Part shown: positions 1 to 6,327 of the stretch, piece after piece
How positions within the stretch are numbered: the first letter of the stretch is position 1
Layout: every line of letters starts with the position of its first letter
NCBI GenBank assembly: GCA_003353825.1
Contig: PIVW01000338.1
Location: forward strand, 1 to 6,515
Direction of reading: 5' to 3'
Source of the DNA: Chloroflexota bacterium
GTDB taxonomy: Bacteria; Chloroflexota; Anaerolineae; J102
DNA: 6,515 nt
The notes under the pieces: generated by a model
The model's input: only the letters and a program-made list of their open reading frames with translations
Told to the model about the DNA's origin: nothing
Database searches by the model: none
Made by a program: the position numbers and the translations under genes

Positions 1-2516
1 CCGATGCCATTGGCGCCGGCAAGACCTTTGGCAATTACGACGAAGTGCTGCTTGCCTATGAGTTGGGCCATGTCGGTCTGCGTGCGCCGGTCAAATTCTT
101 CTATCATAGTTGGCTCAATGATATTGAGCTCGATCGACTCGAACTACCTGAACGAGTCGAATCCTCTCTTGTCGAGGCTGGTGTTGAGAGCGCTGGCGGC
201 ATTGTGGCCATCCTTCAACAGAAAGGCCGCCGTGGTTTGATCGATTTGCCCGGTATTGGACCCGCCGCTTATCGAGACATTCTTAAAGCACTTCAGGCCT
301 TTTCAATTGTCGCAGATGAAGAGACTGCCAGTGGGTTAATCGACACGACGGCGGGACGTGTGATCTTCAACTATCACATGCCGGCCGAACTGCGCTTCAT
401 TAACAAAATCCTTGATAAAGGTGCGCTCAATGATGTCGTCGCTTCTTCCTACAAGCGCCTTGGTTCTGAACGCACCGTCGACGTTGTGGATATCATCAAA
501 GATGTCGGTTTTCGTTATGCCACGGTTTCCGGGACGACCATCGCCGTCAGTGATATTCACGTACCCGATACCAAGGAATCGGTGATCGAGCATACTACAG
601 ATGAGGTAGAGAAAGCGGAACGACAGTATCGCCGCGGTCTAATCACCGAAGATGAGAAATATAACAAAGTCGTCGAGTTGTGGACGCACGCAACCGACAC
701 CCTCACCCACCAGGTGCAAGAACTACTCGATCCGCGCGAAGGGCTGGGGGCTATGTCCCGATCTGGTGCGACCAAGGGTGGCGTTCAACCTATTCGCCAG
801 TTGGCCGGTATGCGCGGACTCATGGCCGATCCCTCGGGCCGTATCATCGCCTTGCCAATTCGCTCGAATTTCCGCGAAGGGCTGACTGCTCTGGAGTATT
901 TCCTTAGCACGCATGGCGCTCGGAAAGGTCTGGCAGATACCGCCTTACGTACTGCCGACGCCGGATATCTTACACGGCGCCTCGTAGATGTCGCTCAAGA
1001 TGTCATCATTATGTCAGAAGATTGCGGTACAACTTCCGGCATATGGTTGGCCAATGAAGAGGCAGAGACCGTGGGTATACCCTTTGGTGAGCGCATCACT
1101 GGCCGCGTGACCCTGCCCGATGTTGTAGATCCAGAGACCGCTGCCGTTCTGGTTCCCGCCGGCATGCTGATCGGTGAGGATGATGTAATTGAGATCCTGG
1201 CGGCGGGTGTAAAGCATGTTTACGCACGTTCACCGCTAACGTGTGATGCCCATTTTGGCATATGCCAGAAGTGCTATGGGCGCGACCTCGGTCGTGGTGG
1301 CATGATCGAGATGGGTGAAGCAGCCGGTATCGTCGCCGCTCAATCCATTGGTGAGCCAGGCACGCAGCTGACTTTGCGCACATTCCACACTGGCGGTGTG
1401 GCATCTGGCGATGATATTACCCAAGGTCTGCCCCGTGTCGAAGAGCTTTTTGAAGCCCGAAATCCCAAAGGTGAAGCGGTCATCAGCGAGATCGACGGTG
1501 TGTTCGACGTGTTCTGGGAGGGTGAACTGCGTATGGTATCGGTCACCGAAACGCGTCTGATCCGCCATGAGATTGAGATCCCTGATGGCCATGAACTGAT
1601 TGTTGCGGATGGCGATCGTGTCCAGGCTGATACTGCCGTAGCCAGAGATACTGAAGAAAACGAGATCATCGCCGGCAGTGATGGCGAAGCCTACTTCGAA
1701 GATGGCGTTCTCATTGTACGTCGCGAAGAGAGTGAGGATTGGACTAAGCAGATTTCACCTTCCGCTCGCTTGCGTGTCGCCAAAGGTGACCGTGTCAAGG
1801 CCGGCCAACAGCTGACCGAAGGATCTAAGAACCCGAAAGAAGTATTGCGGATCCAAGGGCGCGAGGCTACGCAAGTCTACCTGTTAAACGAAGTACAGAA
1901 AGTGTACCGCTCTCAGGGAGTGGGTATTCACGACAAGCACATCGAGATTATTCTTCGCCAGATGTTGCGCCGTGTTACCGTGCTCGAACCTGGAGACACC
2001 GAATTCTTGCCAGGCGAGCTCATCGATCATTTCGAGCTTCGTGACGCCAACGAGCGCGCGGTGGCCGAAGGGGGTTCACCAGCTACATTCGAATATCTGC
2101 TAATGGGTGTAACCAAGGCATCCTTGAATACCGACAGCTTTTTGGCTGCGGCCTCTTTCCAGGAAACAACCCGAGTCCTGACAGATGCGGCCGTGCGCGG
2201 CGCCACTGACAAACTCCGGGGTCTTAAGGAAAACGTCATTATCGGTAAACTGATTCCGGTCGGTACTGGTTTCAGGGCTCGCATGGCAGCAGCTGCGCAA
2301 CGTGCCGCCGTGCAAGAAGCCGCAGCCCGCGAAGCAGAAGAGACCGTTGAAAGCCTGGACGCTGTTTTGGATGCTGCCCTGACCAGCGACGCTATCGCTG
2401 AGATGGGAATGCCCTTAGGGATGGATTTTGGAGACGCTGAACTCGATGCCTTACTGGGTGGAGATGGCGATCTGAGTGTTACTGATGAGAGTAATGGCCA
2501 CGACCCTGAGCCTTAA
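1..2516 (+). CDS. rpoC: DNA-directed RNA polymerase subunit beta' (C-terminal ~60%, 5' truncated by window edge)
   Basis: Large catalytic subunit of bacterial RNA polymerase. The reading frame is open from base 3 (residue 1 here, so residue n starts at base 3n), with no start codon at the edge; 837 residues are visible. The active-site NADFDGD motif must lie upstream. Seen in order: end of the pore/funnel region; an HhH-like insertion (about residues 41-100); the conserved [12 protein letters not shown] stretch; the bridge helix (about 303-334, from [14 protein letters not shown]); the second zinc site with Cys341, Cys414, Cys421 and Cys424; the trigger loop region (438-465, [13 protein letters not shown]); [12 protein letters not shown] directly after it, so the large E. 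coli trigger-loop insertion is absent; sandwich-hybrid segments; and the C-terminal [13 protein letters not shown] and [17 protein letters not shown] motifs. The end is an Ala/Glu-rich then acidic tail, and the stop is TAA. rpoB should lie upstream. The identity is certain from these family motifs. Confidence 0.98.
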   Translation, partial: DAIGAGKTFGNYDEVLLAYELGHVGLRAPVKFFYHSWLNDIELDRLELPERVESSLVEAGVESAGGIVAILQQKGRRGLIDLPGIGPAAYRDILKALQAFSIVADEETASGLIDTTAGRVIFNYHMPAELRFINKILDKGALNDVVASSYKRLGSERTVDVVDIIKDVGFRYATVSGTTIAVSDIHVPDTKESVIEHTTDEVEKAERQYRRGLITEDEKYNKVVELWTHATDTLTHQVQELLDPREGLGAMSRSGATKGGVQPIRQLAGMRGLMADPSGRIIALPIRSNFREGLTALEYFLSTHGARKGLADTALRTADAGYLTRRLVDVAQDVIIMSEDCGTTSGIWLANEEAETVGIPFGERITGRVTLPDVVDPETAAVLVPAGMLIGEDDVIEILAAGVKHVYARSPLTCDAHFGICQKCYGRDLGRGGMIEMGEAAGIVAAQSIGEPGTQLTLRTFHTGGVASGDDITQGLPRVEELFEARNPKGEAVISEIDGVFDVFWEGELRMVSVTETRLIRHEIEIPDGHELIVADGDRVQADTAVARDTEENEIIAGSDGEAYFEDGVLIVRREESEDWTKQISPSARLRVAKGDRVKAGQQLTEGSKNPKEVLRIQGREATQVYLLNEVQKVYRSQGVGIHDKHIEIILRQMLRRVTVLEPGDTEFLPGELIDHFELRDANERAVAEGGSPATFEYLLMGVTKASLNTDSFLAAASFQETTRVLTDAAVRGATDKLRGLKENVIIGKLIPVGTGFRARMAAAAQRAAVQEAAAREAEETVESLDAVLDAALTSDAIAEMGMPLGMDFGDAELDALLGGDGDLSVTDESNGHDPEP
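120..302 (+). other. alpha-CTD-like helix-hairpin-helix insertion inside RpoC
   Basis: Between the conserved LRAPVKFF (ending at residue 33) and DTTAGRVIF (from residue 114) there are about 80 residues where E. coli beta' has about 20. The extra segment reads like the C-terminal domain of the RNA polymerase alpha subunit: a [13 protein letters not shown] start, a [14 protein letters not shown] helix pair, then the hairpin [16 protein letters not shown] (residues 82 on). E. coli alpha-CTD has the same order (DDLELTVRSANCL, then NLGKKSLTEI). The reading frame and flanking motifs are intact, so this is a real in-frame domain and not an assembly error. Whether it binds DNA, protein or nothing is unknown; it may be a lineage feature already known in relatives. 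Confidence 0.7.
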
Positions 2517-2570
2517 TCAACCCTTGAAATAGCTACTCTTAAATTTGCCCCGTTTCCCTATCTATGTTAA

Positions 2571-2623
2571 AGTGAAAAATCACAAGTTGGGCCATACGTG
2601 CCCGACTTGTGTATGCTTTCACT
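2571..2623. terminator. Long hairpin after rpoC; terminator-like on the minus strand
   Basis: Arms 2581-2592 and 2600-2611 (CACAAGTTGGGC / GCCCGACTTGTG) pair over 12 bp with one G-U and a 7-nt loop. An outer 7-bp stem, AGTGAAA (2571-2577) with TTTCACT (2617-2623), extends it across a 3/5-nt internal loop. It starts 55 nt after the rpoC stop. On the + strand no T-run follows the stem, so it is not a classic terminator for rpoC. Read on the minus strand the inner stem is followed at once by ATTTTTC, the usual intrinsic terminator form. It could end antisense transcription, act as a weak or factor-helped rpoC terminator, or protect the rpoC mRNA end. Confidence 0.55.
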
Positions 2624-2693
2624 GCCTAAGCAATGACATGCCAGCCGACAAACTAAACGATTTGTACAGCGATGATGGTGTTGGCGACTAACT

Positions 2694-2722
2694 TGGACAG
2701 ATCTAACCAATACATTTATAGA
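2694..2722 (+). promoter_or_regulatory. Sigma70-type promoter for rpsL
   Basis: TGGACA at 2694-2699 (5 of 6 matches to the -35 consensus) and TATAGA at 2717-2722 (4 of 6) are separated by exactly 17 bp. The expected transcription start is near 2729, giving a leader of about 53 nt before the rpsL start codon. This would let rpsL-rpsG-fusA be transcribed apart from rpoBC. It is a pattern match only; promoter consensus in this phylum is assumed to be sigma70-like. Confidence 0.5.
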
Positions 2723-2737
2723 GTCGCGATTGCGACT
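2722..2737. repeat. Inverted repeat at the predicted rpsL transcription start
   Basis: AGTCGC (2722-2727) and GCGACT (2732-2737) form a perfect 6-bp inverted repeat around GATT. It abuts the -10 box and covers the predicted start site. A transcript beginning near 2729 would lose the left arm, so a DNA operator is more likely than an RNA hairpin if that promoter is real; on a read-through rpoC transcript it could fold. Confidence 0.4.
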
Positions 2738-2769
2738 TGATAAGAAAGTTATTTTGTTCTTGATATTTC

Positions 2770-2784
2770 AGGAGAACGACATTG
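2770..2784 (+). promoter_or_regulatory. Ribosome binding site deciding the TTG start of rpsL
   Basis: AGGAG at 2770-2774 lies 7 nt before TTG at 2782-2784. The codons after TTG give [11 protein letters not shown], the standard start of S12, and no ATG or GTG exists at this place, so TTG is the start. Confidence 0.85.
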
Positions 2785-3195
2785 CCTACTATTAATCAAC
2801 TTGTGCGCAAAGGACGCAAACCTGTTCCTAAAAAGGAAAAGGCCCCTGCGTTGCGTTACAGTTACAACGCCCTGACCGGTAACACCAAAAAGATGCGGAA
2901 GGGCAACCCATTCCGCCGTGGCGTCTGTACGATTGTGCGTACAACGACTCCCAAGAAACCGAATTCCGCACTACGTAAGATCGCGCGTGTGCGCCTCACC
3001 AATGGCATCGAAGTAACAGCTTACATTCCCGGCATTGGACACAGTCTACAAGAGCACTCTGTGGTGCTCGTGCGCGGCGGTCGTGTTAAAGATCTTCCGG
3101 GTGTTCGCTATCACATCGTACGTGGTGCTCTGGATAGCACCGGTGTCCAAGACCGCAAACGCAGCCGTAGCAAGTATGGCGCTAAGCGTGACTAA
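2782..3195 (+). CDS. rpsL: 30S ribosomal protein S12
   Basis: S12 sits at the decoding centre of the 30S subunit and helps monitor codon-anticodon pairing. The protein has 137 residues, starts at TTG with AGGAG 7 nt upstream, and ends at TAA. It carries [11 protein letters not shown], then [12 protein letters not shown] with Lys58 (E. coli Lys43, a streptomycin-resistance site, here the sensitive type), and [13 protein letters not shown] with Lys103 and Asp104 (E. coli Lys88 and Asp89; the Asp is the RimO methylthiolation site in many bacteria). Two features differ from E. coli: about 15 extra residues between positions 25 and 45 ([16 protein letters not shown]), and [10 protein letters not shown] where the family has GEGHNLQEHS. 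It is the first gene of the str set here, 265 bp after rpoC, with its own likely promoter. Confidence 0.97.
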   Translation: MPTINQLVRKGRKPVPKKEKAPALRYSYNALTGNTKKMRKGNPFRRGVCTIVRTTTPKKPNSALRKIARVRLTNGIEVTAYIPGIGHSLQEHSVVLVRGGRVKDLPGVRYHIVRGALDSTGVQDRKRSRSKYGAKRD

Positions 3196-3225
3196 TTAGC
3201 AATGATCCGTATCTGAGACATTAAC

Positions 3226-3245
3226 TGCCGGACTACTAACCGGCA
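3226..3245 (+). promoter_or_regulatory. Small hairpin after rpsL
   Basis: TGCCGG (3226-3231) and CCGGCA (3240-3245) pair perfectly over 6 bp with an 8-nt loop, 30 nt after the rpsL stop. ATGAT (3202-3206) and ATCAT (3246-3250) could also pair around it. No T-run follows, so it is not an intrinsic terminator; it may be part of the structured rpsL-rpsG spacer. Confidence 0.4.
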
Positions 3246-3257
3246 ATCATCAGTTGT

Positions 3258-3343
3258 TTCCACTGCGAGATGCAGGTGGAAGGGTACCACTGGGTAATGA
3301 TCCCGAGTCGCCGAATGTACCTTTCGACCCGCATCTTGCAGTG
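3258..3343 (+). promoter_or_regulatory. Candidate structured leader of rpsG with two competing folds
   Basis: Fold A is local: TTCCAC-TGC (3258-3266) with GCA (3272-3274) and GTGGAA (3276-3281), 9 bp with one bulged G. Fold B is long range: CACTGCGAGATGC (3261-3273) with GCATCTTGCAGTG (3331-3343), 13 bp with a single G-U, followed inside by GGGT (3282-3285) with ACCC (3327-3330). A and B share 3261-3273 and cannot coexist. In E. coli S7 represses str operon translation by binding the rpsL-rpsG spacer, so this is the natural place for such control; whether S7 binds this RNA is inference. Confidence 0.45.
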
Positions 3344-3395
3344 TGTCTGGGATCTGGCACGAGCCATTATTCTTGTTCATCCAGAGACCAACACA

Positions 3396-3412
3396 TTTCG
3401 CAAGGAGCGAAA
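3396..3412 (+). promoter_or_regulatory. rpsG Shine-Dalgarno displayed in a hairpin loop
   Basis: TTTCGC (3396-3401) pairs perfectly with GCGAAA (3407-3412), leaving AAGGA (3402-3406) as the 5-nt loop. The Shine-Dalgarno AAGGAG (3402-3407) is thus the loop plus the first stem base, and the ATG at 3414 comes one base after the stem. The spacing of 6 nt is normal. The hairpin could set how easily the ribosome binds and is a possible site for regulation. Confidence 0.6.
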
Positions 3413-3413
3413 C

Positions 3414-3884
3414 ATGCCTCGTCGTTATCGACCCCCTCGCCGGAAAGTGACTCCGGACCCCAAGTATAGTAGTGAGATTGTCGCTCGCTTCATCAACCGC
3501 CTGATGTGGAATGGCAAGAAGAGCACTGCCCAACGCATCTTGTATGATGCCTTCGATATCATGGAGGAGCGCACCAAACGCAACCCTGTTGAAGTTTTCG
3601 AAGAGGCACTGACCAACGTCACACCCCAGATCGAGGTCAAACCTCGACGTGTCGGTGGCGCAACCTATCAGGTGCCGGTTGAGATCCGTCCATCCCGCCG
3701 TGAAGCTCTTGCACAGCGTTGGCTGATTGATAACGCCCGCAAACGCAGTGGCAAATCAATGGCCCTAAAGTTGGCATCTGAGTTGCTCGATGCTGCCAAC
3801 AATCAGGGCACCACCATCCGCAAGCGCGATGAAACCCACAAGATGGCCGAAGCCAATCGAGCGTTTGCGCACTACCGCTGGTAG
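3414..3884 (+). CDS. rpsG: 30S ribosomal protein S7
   Basis: S7 is the primary assembly protein of the 30S head; it binds the 3' major domain of 16S rRNA near the E site. The product has 156 residues, the same length as the E. coli protein. It begins [17 protein letters not shown], has [17 protein letters not shown], the beta-hairpin [16 protein letters not shown] (about residues 75-91), [19 protein letters not shown], and ends [15 protein letters not shown], all family hallmarks. ATG at 3414 is chosen because AAGGAG lies 6 nt upstream and the S7 homology begins here, although the frame stays open back to 3270. The stop is TAG, and the last codons (ACTACC, then GGTAGT) can form a 6-bp hairpin across it at 3871-3885. 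It lies 218 bp after rpsL and 60 bp before fusA. Confidence 0.98.
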   Translation: MPRRYRPPRRKVTPDPKYSSEIVARFINRLMWNGKKSTAQRILYDAFDIMEERTKRNPVEVFEEALTNVTPQIEVKPRRVGGATYQVPVEIRPSRREALAQRWLIDNARKRSGKSMALKLASELLDAANNQGTTIRKRDETHKMAEANRAFAHYRW

Positions 3885-3887
3885 TTG

Positions 3888-3939
3888 AGATCGGAGATTA
3901 GGCTGGATTGCTGTCCTCGTAGTCGCCTTGTCTCGATTT
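3888..3939 (+). promoter_or_regulatory. Hairpin filling the rpsG-fusA spacer
   Basis: Pairing runs 3888-3892 with 3935-3939 (5 bp, one G-U), bulged G3893, 3894-3897 with 3931-3934 (GAGA/TCTC), a 2x2 internal loop, then 3900-3903 with 3925-3928 (AGGC/GCCT). The 21-nt apical loop can hold GGA/TCC (3905-3907 with 3914-3916). It starts 3 nt after the rpsG stop and ends 5 nt before the fusA ATG, so folding would bring stop and start close together, which suggests translational coupling. Confidence 0.4.
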
Positions 3940-3944
3940 AAACC

Positions 3945-6023
3945 ATGACTGTCAACCGGAATCTTGAGAAAATCCGTAATATCGGTATCATCGCTCATAT
4001 CGATGCCGGTAAAACAACGACGACCGAGCGCGTGCTCTATTATTCGGGCCGGACTTACCGCATTGGCAATGTCGATGAAGGTACGACCGTTACCGATTTT
4101 ATGGACCAAGAGCGTGAGCGGGGTATTACCATCCAGTCAGCGGCGATTACCTGTGAGTGGAAAGGCTATCAGATCAACGTGATCGATACGCCTGGCCACA
4201 TCGATTTCACCGCCGAAGTGCAGCGTAGTTTGCGTGTATTGGATGGTGGCATCGTGGTATTCGACGCAGTCGCTGGGGTCGAGCCTCAGTCAGAAACGGT
4301 TTGGCGACAGGCCAACCGCTATGGTGTGCCCCGCATCTGTTTCGTAAATAAAATGGATCGCGTTGGCGCCGATTTTGACCGCACTATTAGCATGATTCGT
4401 GAACGTCTTGGGGCCAATCCGATAGCCATTCAGCGCCCCATTGGCAGCGAACGTGATTATGTCGGCGTCATCAATCTTCTTTCGATGCGGGCTTGGATCT
4501 ATACTGATGAATTAGGAGCTAGCCCCGAAGAGATCGATGTACCGGCGGATCTGCTCGAAGAGGCGGAAGCTGCGCGTGAACTCTTGGTCGAAGCCATTGC
4601 TGAAACCGATGAGGATCTCACTCTTAAGTATCTTGAAGGCGAAACGATCGAGTCAGAAGAATTGATTGGTGGTTTACGCCATGCAACACTGCGGGGCGAT
4701 CTGGTGCCTGTACTGTGTGGCACTGCGCTCAGGAACAAAGGTGTGCAACCTTTGCTCGATGCAGTCTTGCGTTACCTGCCCTCACCCCTCGACCGCCCAC
4801 CGATTACGGGGTTGGATCCTAAGAACGACCAACCGGTGACACGTCACACCGATTTCGATGAGCCGACCACTGCATTAGTCTTTAAAATCGTGACCGATCC
4901 CTTCGTTGGCCGTCTAGCATACGTACGTGTCTATTCCGGCCTTCTTCAAAGTGGAAAACAGGTGCTCAACGTCACGCGTGGCCGCAAAGAGCGAGTCGGT
5001 CGCCTGATGCGTATCTATGCTGAAAAACGTGAAGAGATCAAAGAAATCGGTGCTGGTGATATCGCAGCCATCATCGGTCTCAAACAATCTTTCACAGGCG
5101 AAACGTTGACCGCGCCAGATAAGCCAATTCTGTTGGAATCGATCAGTTTCCCCGATCCCGTGATTAGTGTTGCTATCGAACCACGCACCAAAGCAGACGC
5201 TGACAAATTGGCGGATGCGTTGAGCCGGCTGGCGGACGAAGATCCCACCTTCCAGGTGCAGGTCGACGACACCACAGGCCAGACACTGATCTCGGGCATG
5301 GGTGAGTTGCACCTAGAAGTCCTGGTCGATCGCATGGTGCGTGAATTCAAGGTGAGCGCCAATATCGGCAGGCCCCAGGTTGCATACCGAGAGACGATCA
5401 CCCAATCGTCTCAAGCTGAAGGTCGGTTTATACGGCAGACGGGTGGGCGAGGCCAATTCGGCCATGTCAAAGTTCGATTCGAGCCCCTTGAAGCCGGCAG
5501 TGGTTTTCTCTTCGAGAATGCCGTTGTCGGGGGTGCTGTTCCACGCGAGTACGTCAGGTCGGTAGAACGCGGCATTCACGATGCCTTAGAGGGTGGTGCT
5601 GTCGGCGGTTACCCCATCGTCGACATCAAAGCCACGCTTTACGATGGTTCATACCACGAAGTCGATTCGTCCGAGATGGCATTTCGAATTGCCGGATCAC
5701 TCTCCGTTCGAGAAGGTATTCCCCGCGCCAAGCCGATTCTTCTCGAACCGATGATGTCTGTCGAAGTTGTTATCCCAGAAGAATACCTGGGCGACGTCAT
5801 TGGTGATGTCAATAGCCGCCGAGGGCAGATCGAGAGCCTGGATATCCACTCTAAGGGTATGCAGGCTGTTCAGTCAGTTATCCCACTCGGCGAAATGTTC
5901 GGCTATGCCACACGCCTGAGGTCGCTTACGCAAGGCCGTGGCACGTTCAGTATGGAGTTCGAGCATTACGCACCCGTACCCGACAGCCTCGCTAAATCCA
6001 TGCTTCAAGGCATAGCAGGATAG
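3945..6023 (+). CDS. fusA: Translation elongation factor G (EF-G)
   Basis: EF-G is the GTPase that moves tRNAs and mRNA through the ribosome and, with RRF, splits ribosomes after termination. The 692 residues match the usual length. GTPase motifs: G1 AHIDAGKT (17-24), G2 RGITI (59-63), G3 DTPGH (81-85, catalytic His85), G4 NKMD (135-138) and G5 CGTA (258-261), with the G' insert between G4 and G5. Domain II follows from about residue 305; domain III has [12 protein letters not shown]; domain IV has [11 protein letters not shown] and the tip loop [12 protein letters not shown] (His571); domain V has [20 protein letters not shown] and [17 protein letters not shown]. The start is fixed by an in-frame TAA at 3939-3941, only one codon away, yet no Shine-Dalgarno lies in the 20 nt upstream. 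Its place between rpsG and tuf marks it as the main EF-G and not a paralogue. Confidence 0.98.
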   Translation: MTVNRNLEKIRNIGIIAHIDAGKTTTTERVLYYSGRTYRIGNVDEGTTVTDFMDQERERGITIQSAAITCEWKGYQINVIDTPGHIDFTAEVQRSLRVLDGGIVVFDAVAGVEPQSETVWRQANRYGVPRICFVNKMDRVGADFDRTISMIRERLGANPIAIQRPIGSERDYVGVINLLSMRAWIYTDELGASPEEIDVPADLLEEAEAARELLVEAIAETDEDLTLKYLEGETIESEELIGGLRHATLRGDLVPVLCGTALRNKGVQPLLDAVLRYLPSPLDRPPITGLDPKNDQPVTRHTDFDEPTTALVFKIVTDPFVGRLAYVRVYSGLLQSGKQVLNVTRGRKERVGRLMRIYAEKREEIKEIGAGDIAAIIGLKQSFTGETLTAPDKPILLESISFPDPVISVAIEPRTKADADKLADALSRLADEDPTFQVQVDDTTGQTLISGMGELHLEVLVDRMVREFKVSANIGRPQVAYRETITQSSQAEGRFIRQTGGRGQFGHVKVRFEPLEAGSGFLFENAVVGGAVPREYVRSVERGIHDALEGGAVGGYPIVDIKATLYDGSYHEVDSSEMAFRIAGSLSVREGIPRAKPILLEPMMSVEVVIPEEYLGDVIGDVNSRRGQIESLDIHSKGMQAVQSVIPLGEMFGYATRLRSLTQGRGTFSMEFEHYAPVPDSLAKSMLQGIAG

Positions 6024-6048
6024 TTCCATTTATCTTTAGTTTTAGAAT

Positions 6049-6077
6049 TTGGCGTTCACTCACAGATCTGATATACT
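6049..6077 (+). promoter_or_regulatory. Sigma70-type promoter for tuf
   Basis: TTGGCG (6049-6054, 4 of 6 matches) and TATACT (6072-6077, 5 of 6) are separated by exactly 17 bp, 25 bp after the fusA stop. The predicted start is near 6084, giving a tuf leader of about 244 nt. It is the best-looking promoter in the window. No intrinsic terminator is seen between fusA and this site, only a T-rich stretch, so read-through from fusA is also likely. Confidence 0.65.
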
Positions 6078-6080
6078 AAC

Positions 6081-6256
6081 TCGGTTGCGAAAAAGGCGCT
6101 ATTAAGAAGCCTTGATCGCCCGGCGCTCCGACTGGCACAAATCAGTGCCTGGAGCCTGGACAACCGAATTAGCCTCACGTAACTGATGAGGAGCGCGGAG
6201 TCCATACAGAATCGATGGTCTCCGGGTTCTTCTTCTTTGCCCTTCGATCAAGGGGC
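6081..6256 (+). ncRNA. Candidate structured leader RNA upstream of tuf
   Basis: Hand pairing gives dense helices. P1: TCGGTTG (6081-6087) with CAACCGA (6161-6167), 7 bp, extendable to 6076/6172 with one mismatch. Inside P1, P2: 6088-6090 with 6116-6118 and AAGGC (6093-6097) with GCCTT (6109-6113); and P3: GCTCC (6125-6129) with GGAGC (6151-6155) plus GGCAC (6134-6138) with GTGCC (6145-6149). After P1: P4 CCTCA (6173-6177) with TGAGG (6187-6191); P5 6196-6205 with 6215-6224, 9 bp around one T-T mismatch; P6 GCCCTT (6239-6244) with AAGGGGC (6250-6256) with one bulge. P1-P3 form a three-way junction. No known riboswitch, T-box or tRNA motif was recognised. It could be a cis-acting tuf regulator, an RNA in its own right, or mRNA structure without a role. 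The rest of the gap (6257-6311) is AT-rich with no clear signal. Confidence 0.45.
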
Positions 6257-6311
6257 ATAGATCCAATTTATTTCCGATTATCTACTGATACAAAAAGATA
6301 CAGTGAAGCTC

Positions 6312-6317
6312 AAGGAG
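6312..6317 (+). promoter_or_regulatory. Ribosome binding site of tuf
   Basis: AAGGAG at 6312-6317 precedes the ATG at 6328 by 10 nt, slightly longer than for rpsL and rpsG. The motif lies outside the predicted leader helices, in an AT-rich and probably open stretch. Confidence 0.75.
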
Positions 6318-6327
6318 TAACCAGTCA

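Noticed and set aside
2563..2568. TATGTT as a -10 box just after rpoC
   Set aside because: No -35 element lies at 16-18 bp; TTGAAA at 2524-2529 is 33 bp away.
3270..3413. Open in-frame extension upstream of rpsG starting at ATG 3270
   Set aside because: S7 homology begins at 3414, where AAGGAG gives a normal start; the extension has no similarity to S7 and no ribosome binding site.
3192..3533. Antisense open frames over rpsL-rpsG and elsewhere on the minus strand
   Set aside because: They lie mostly opposite conserved coding sequence, have no recognisable domains and no ribosome binding sites seen; they are shadows of the real genes.
6081..6168. Possible tRNA: 7-bp acceptor-like stem enclosing 87 nt before tuf
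   Set aside because: There is no T at position 8, no T-loop GTTCRA motif before the 3' arm, and no clear anticodon arm.
6183..6190. CTGATGAG, resembling the hammerhead ribozyme core
   Set aside because: No GAAA follows the next stem and no proper cleavage-site stem is present; probably chance.
6239..6256. Hairpin GCCCTT / AAGGGGC as an intrinsic terminator before tuf
   Set aside because: No T-run follows; the T-rich stretch lies upstream of the stem on the + strand.
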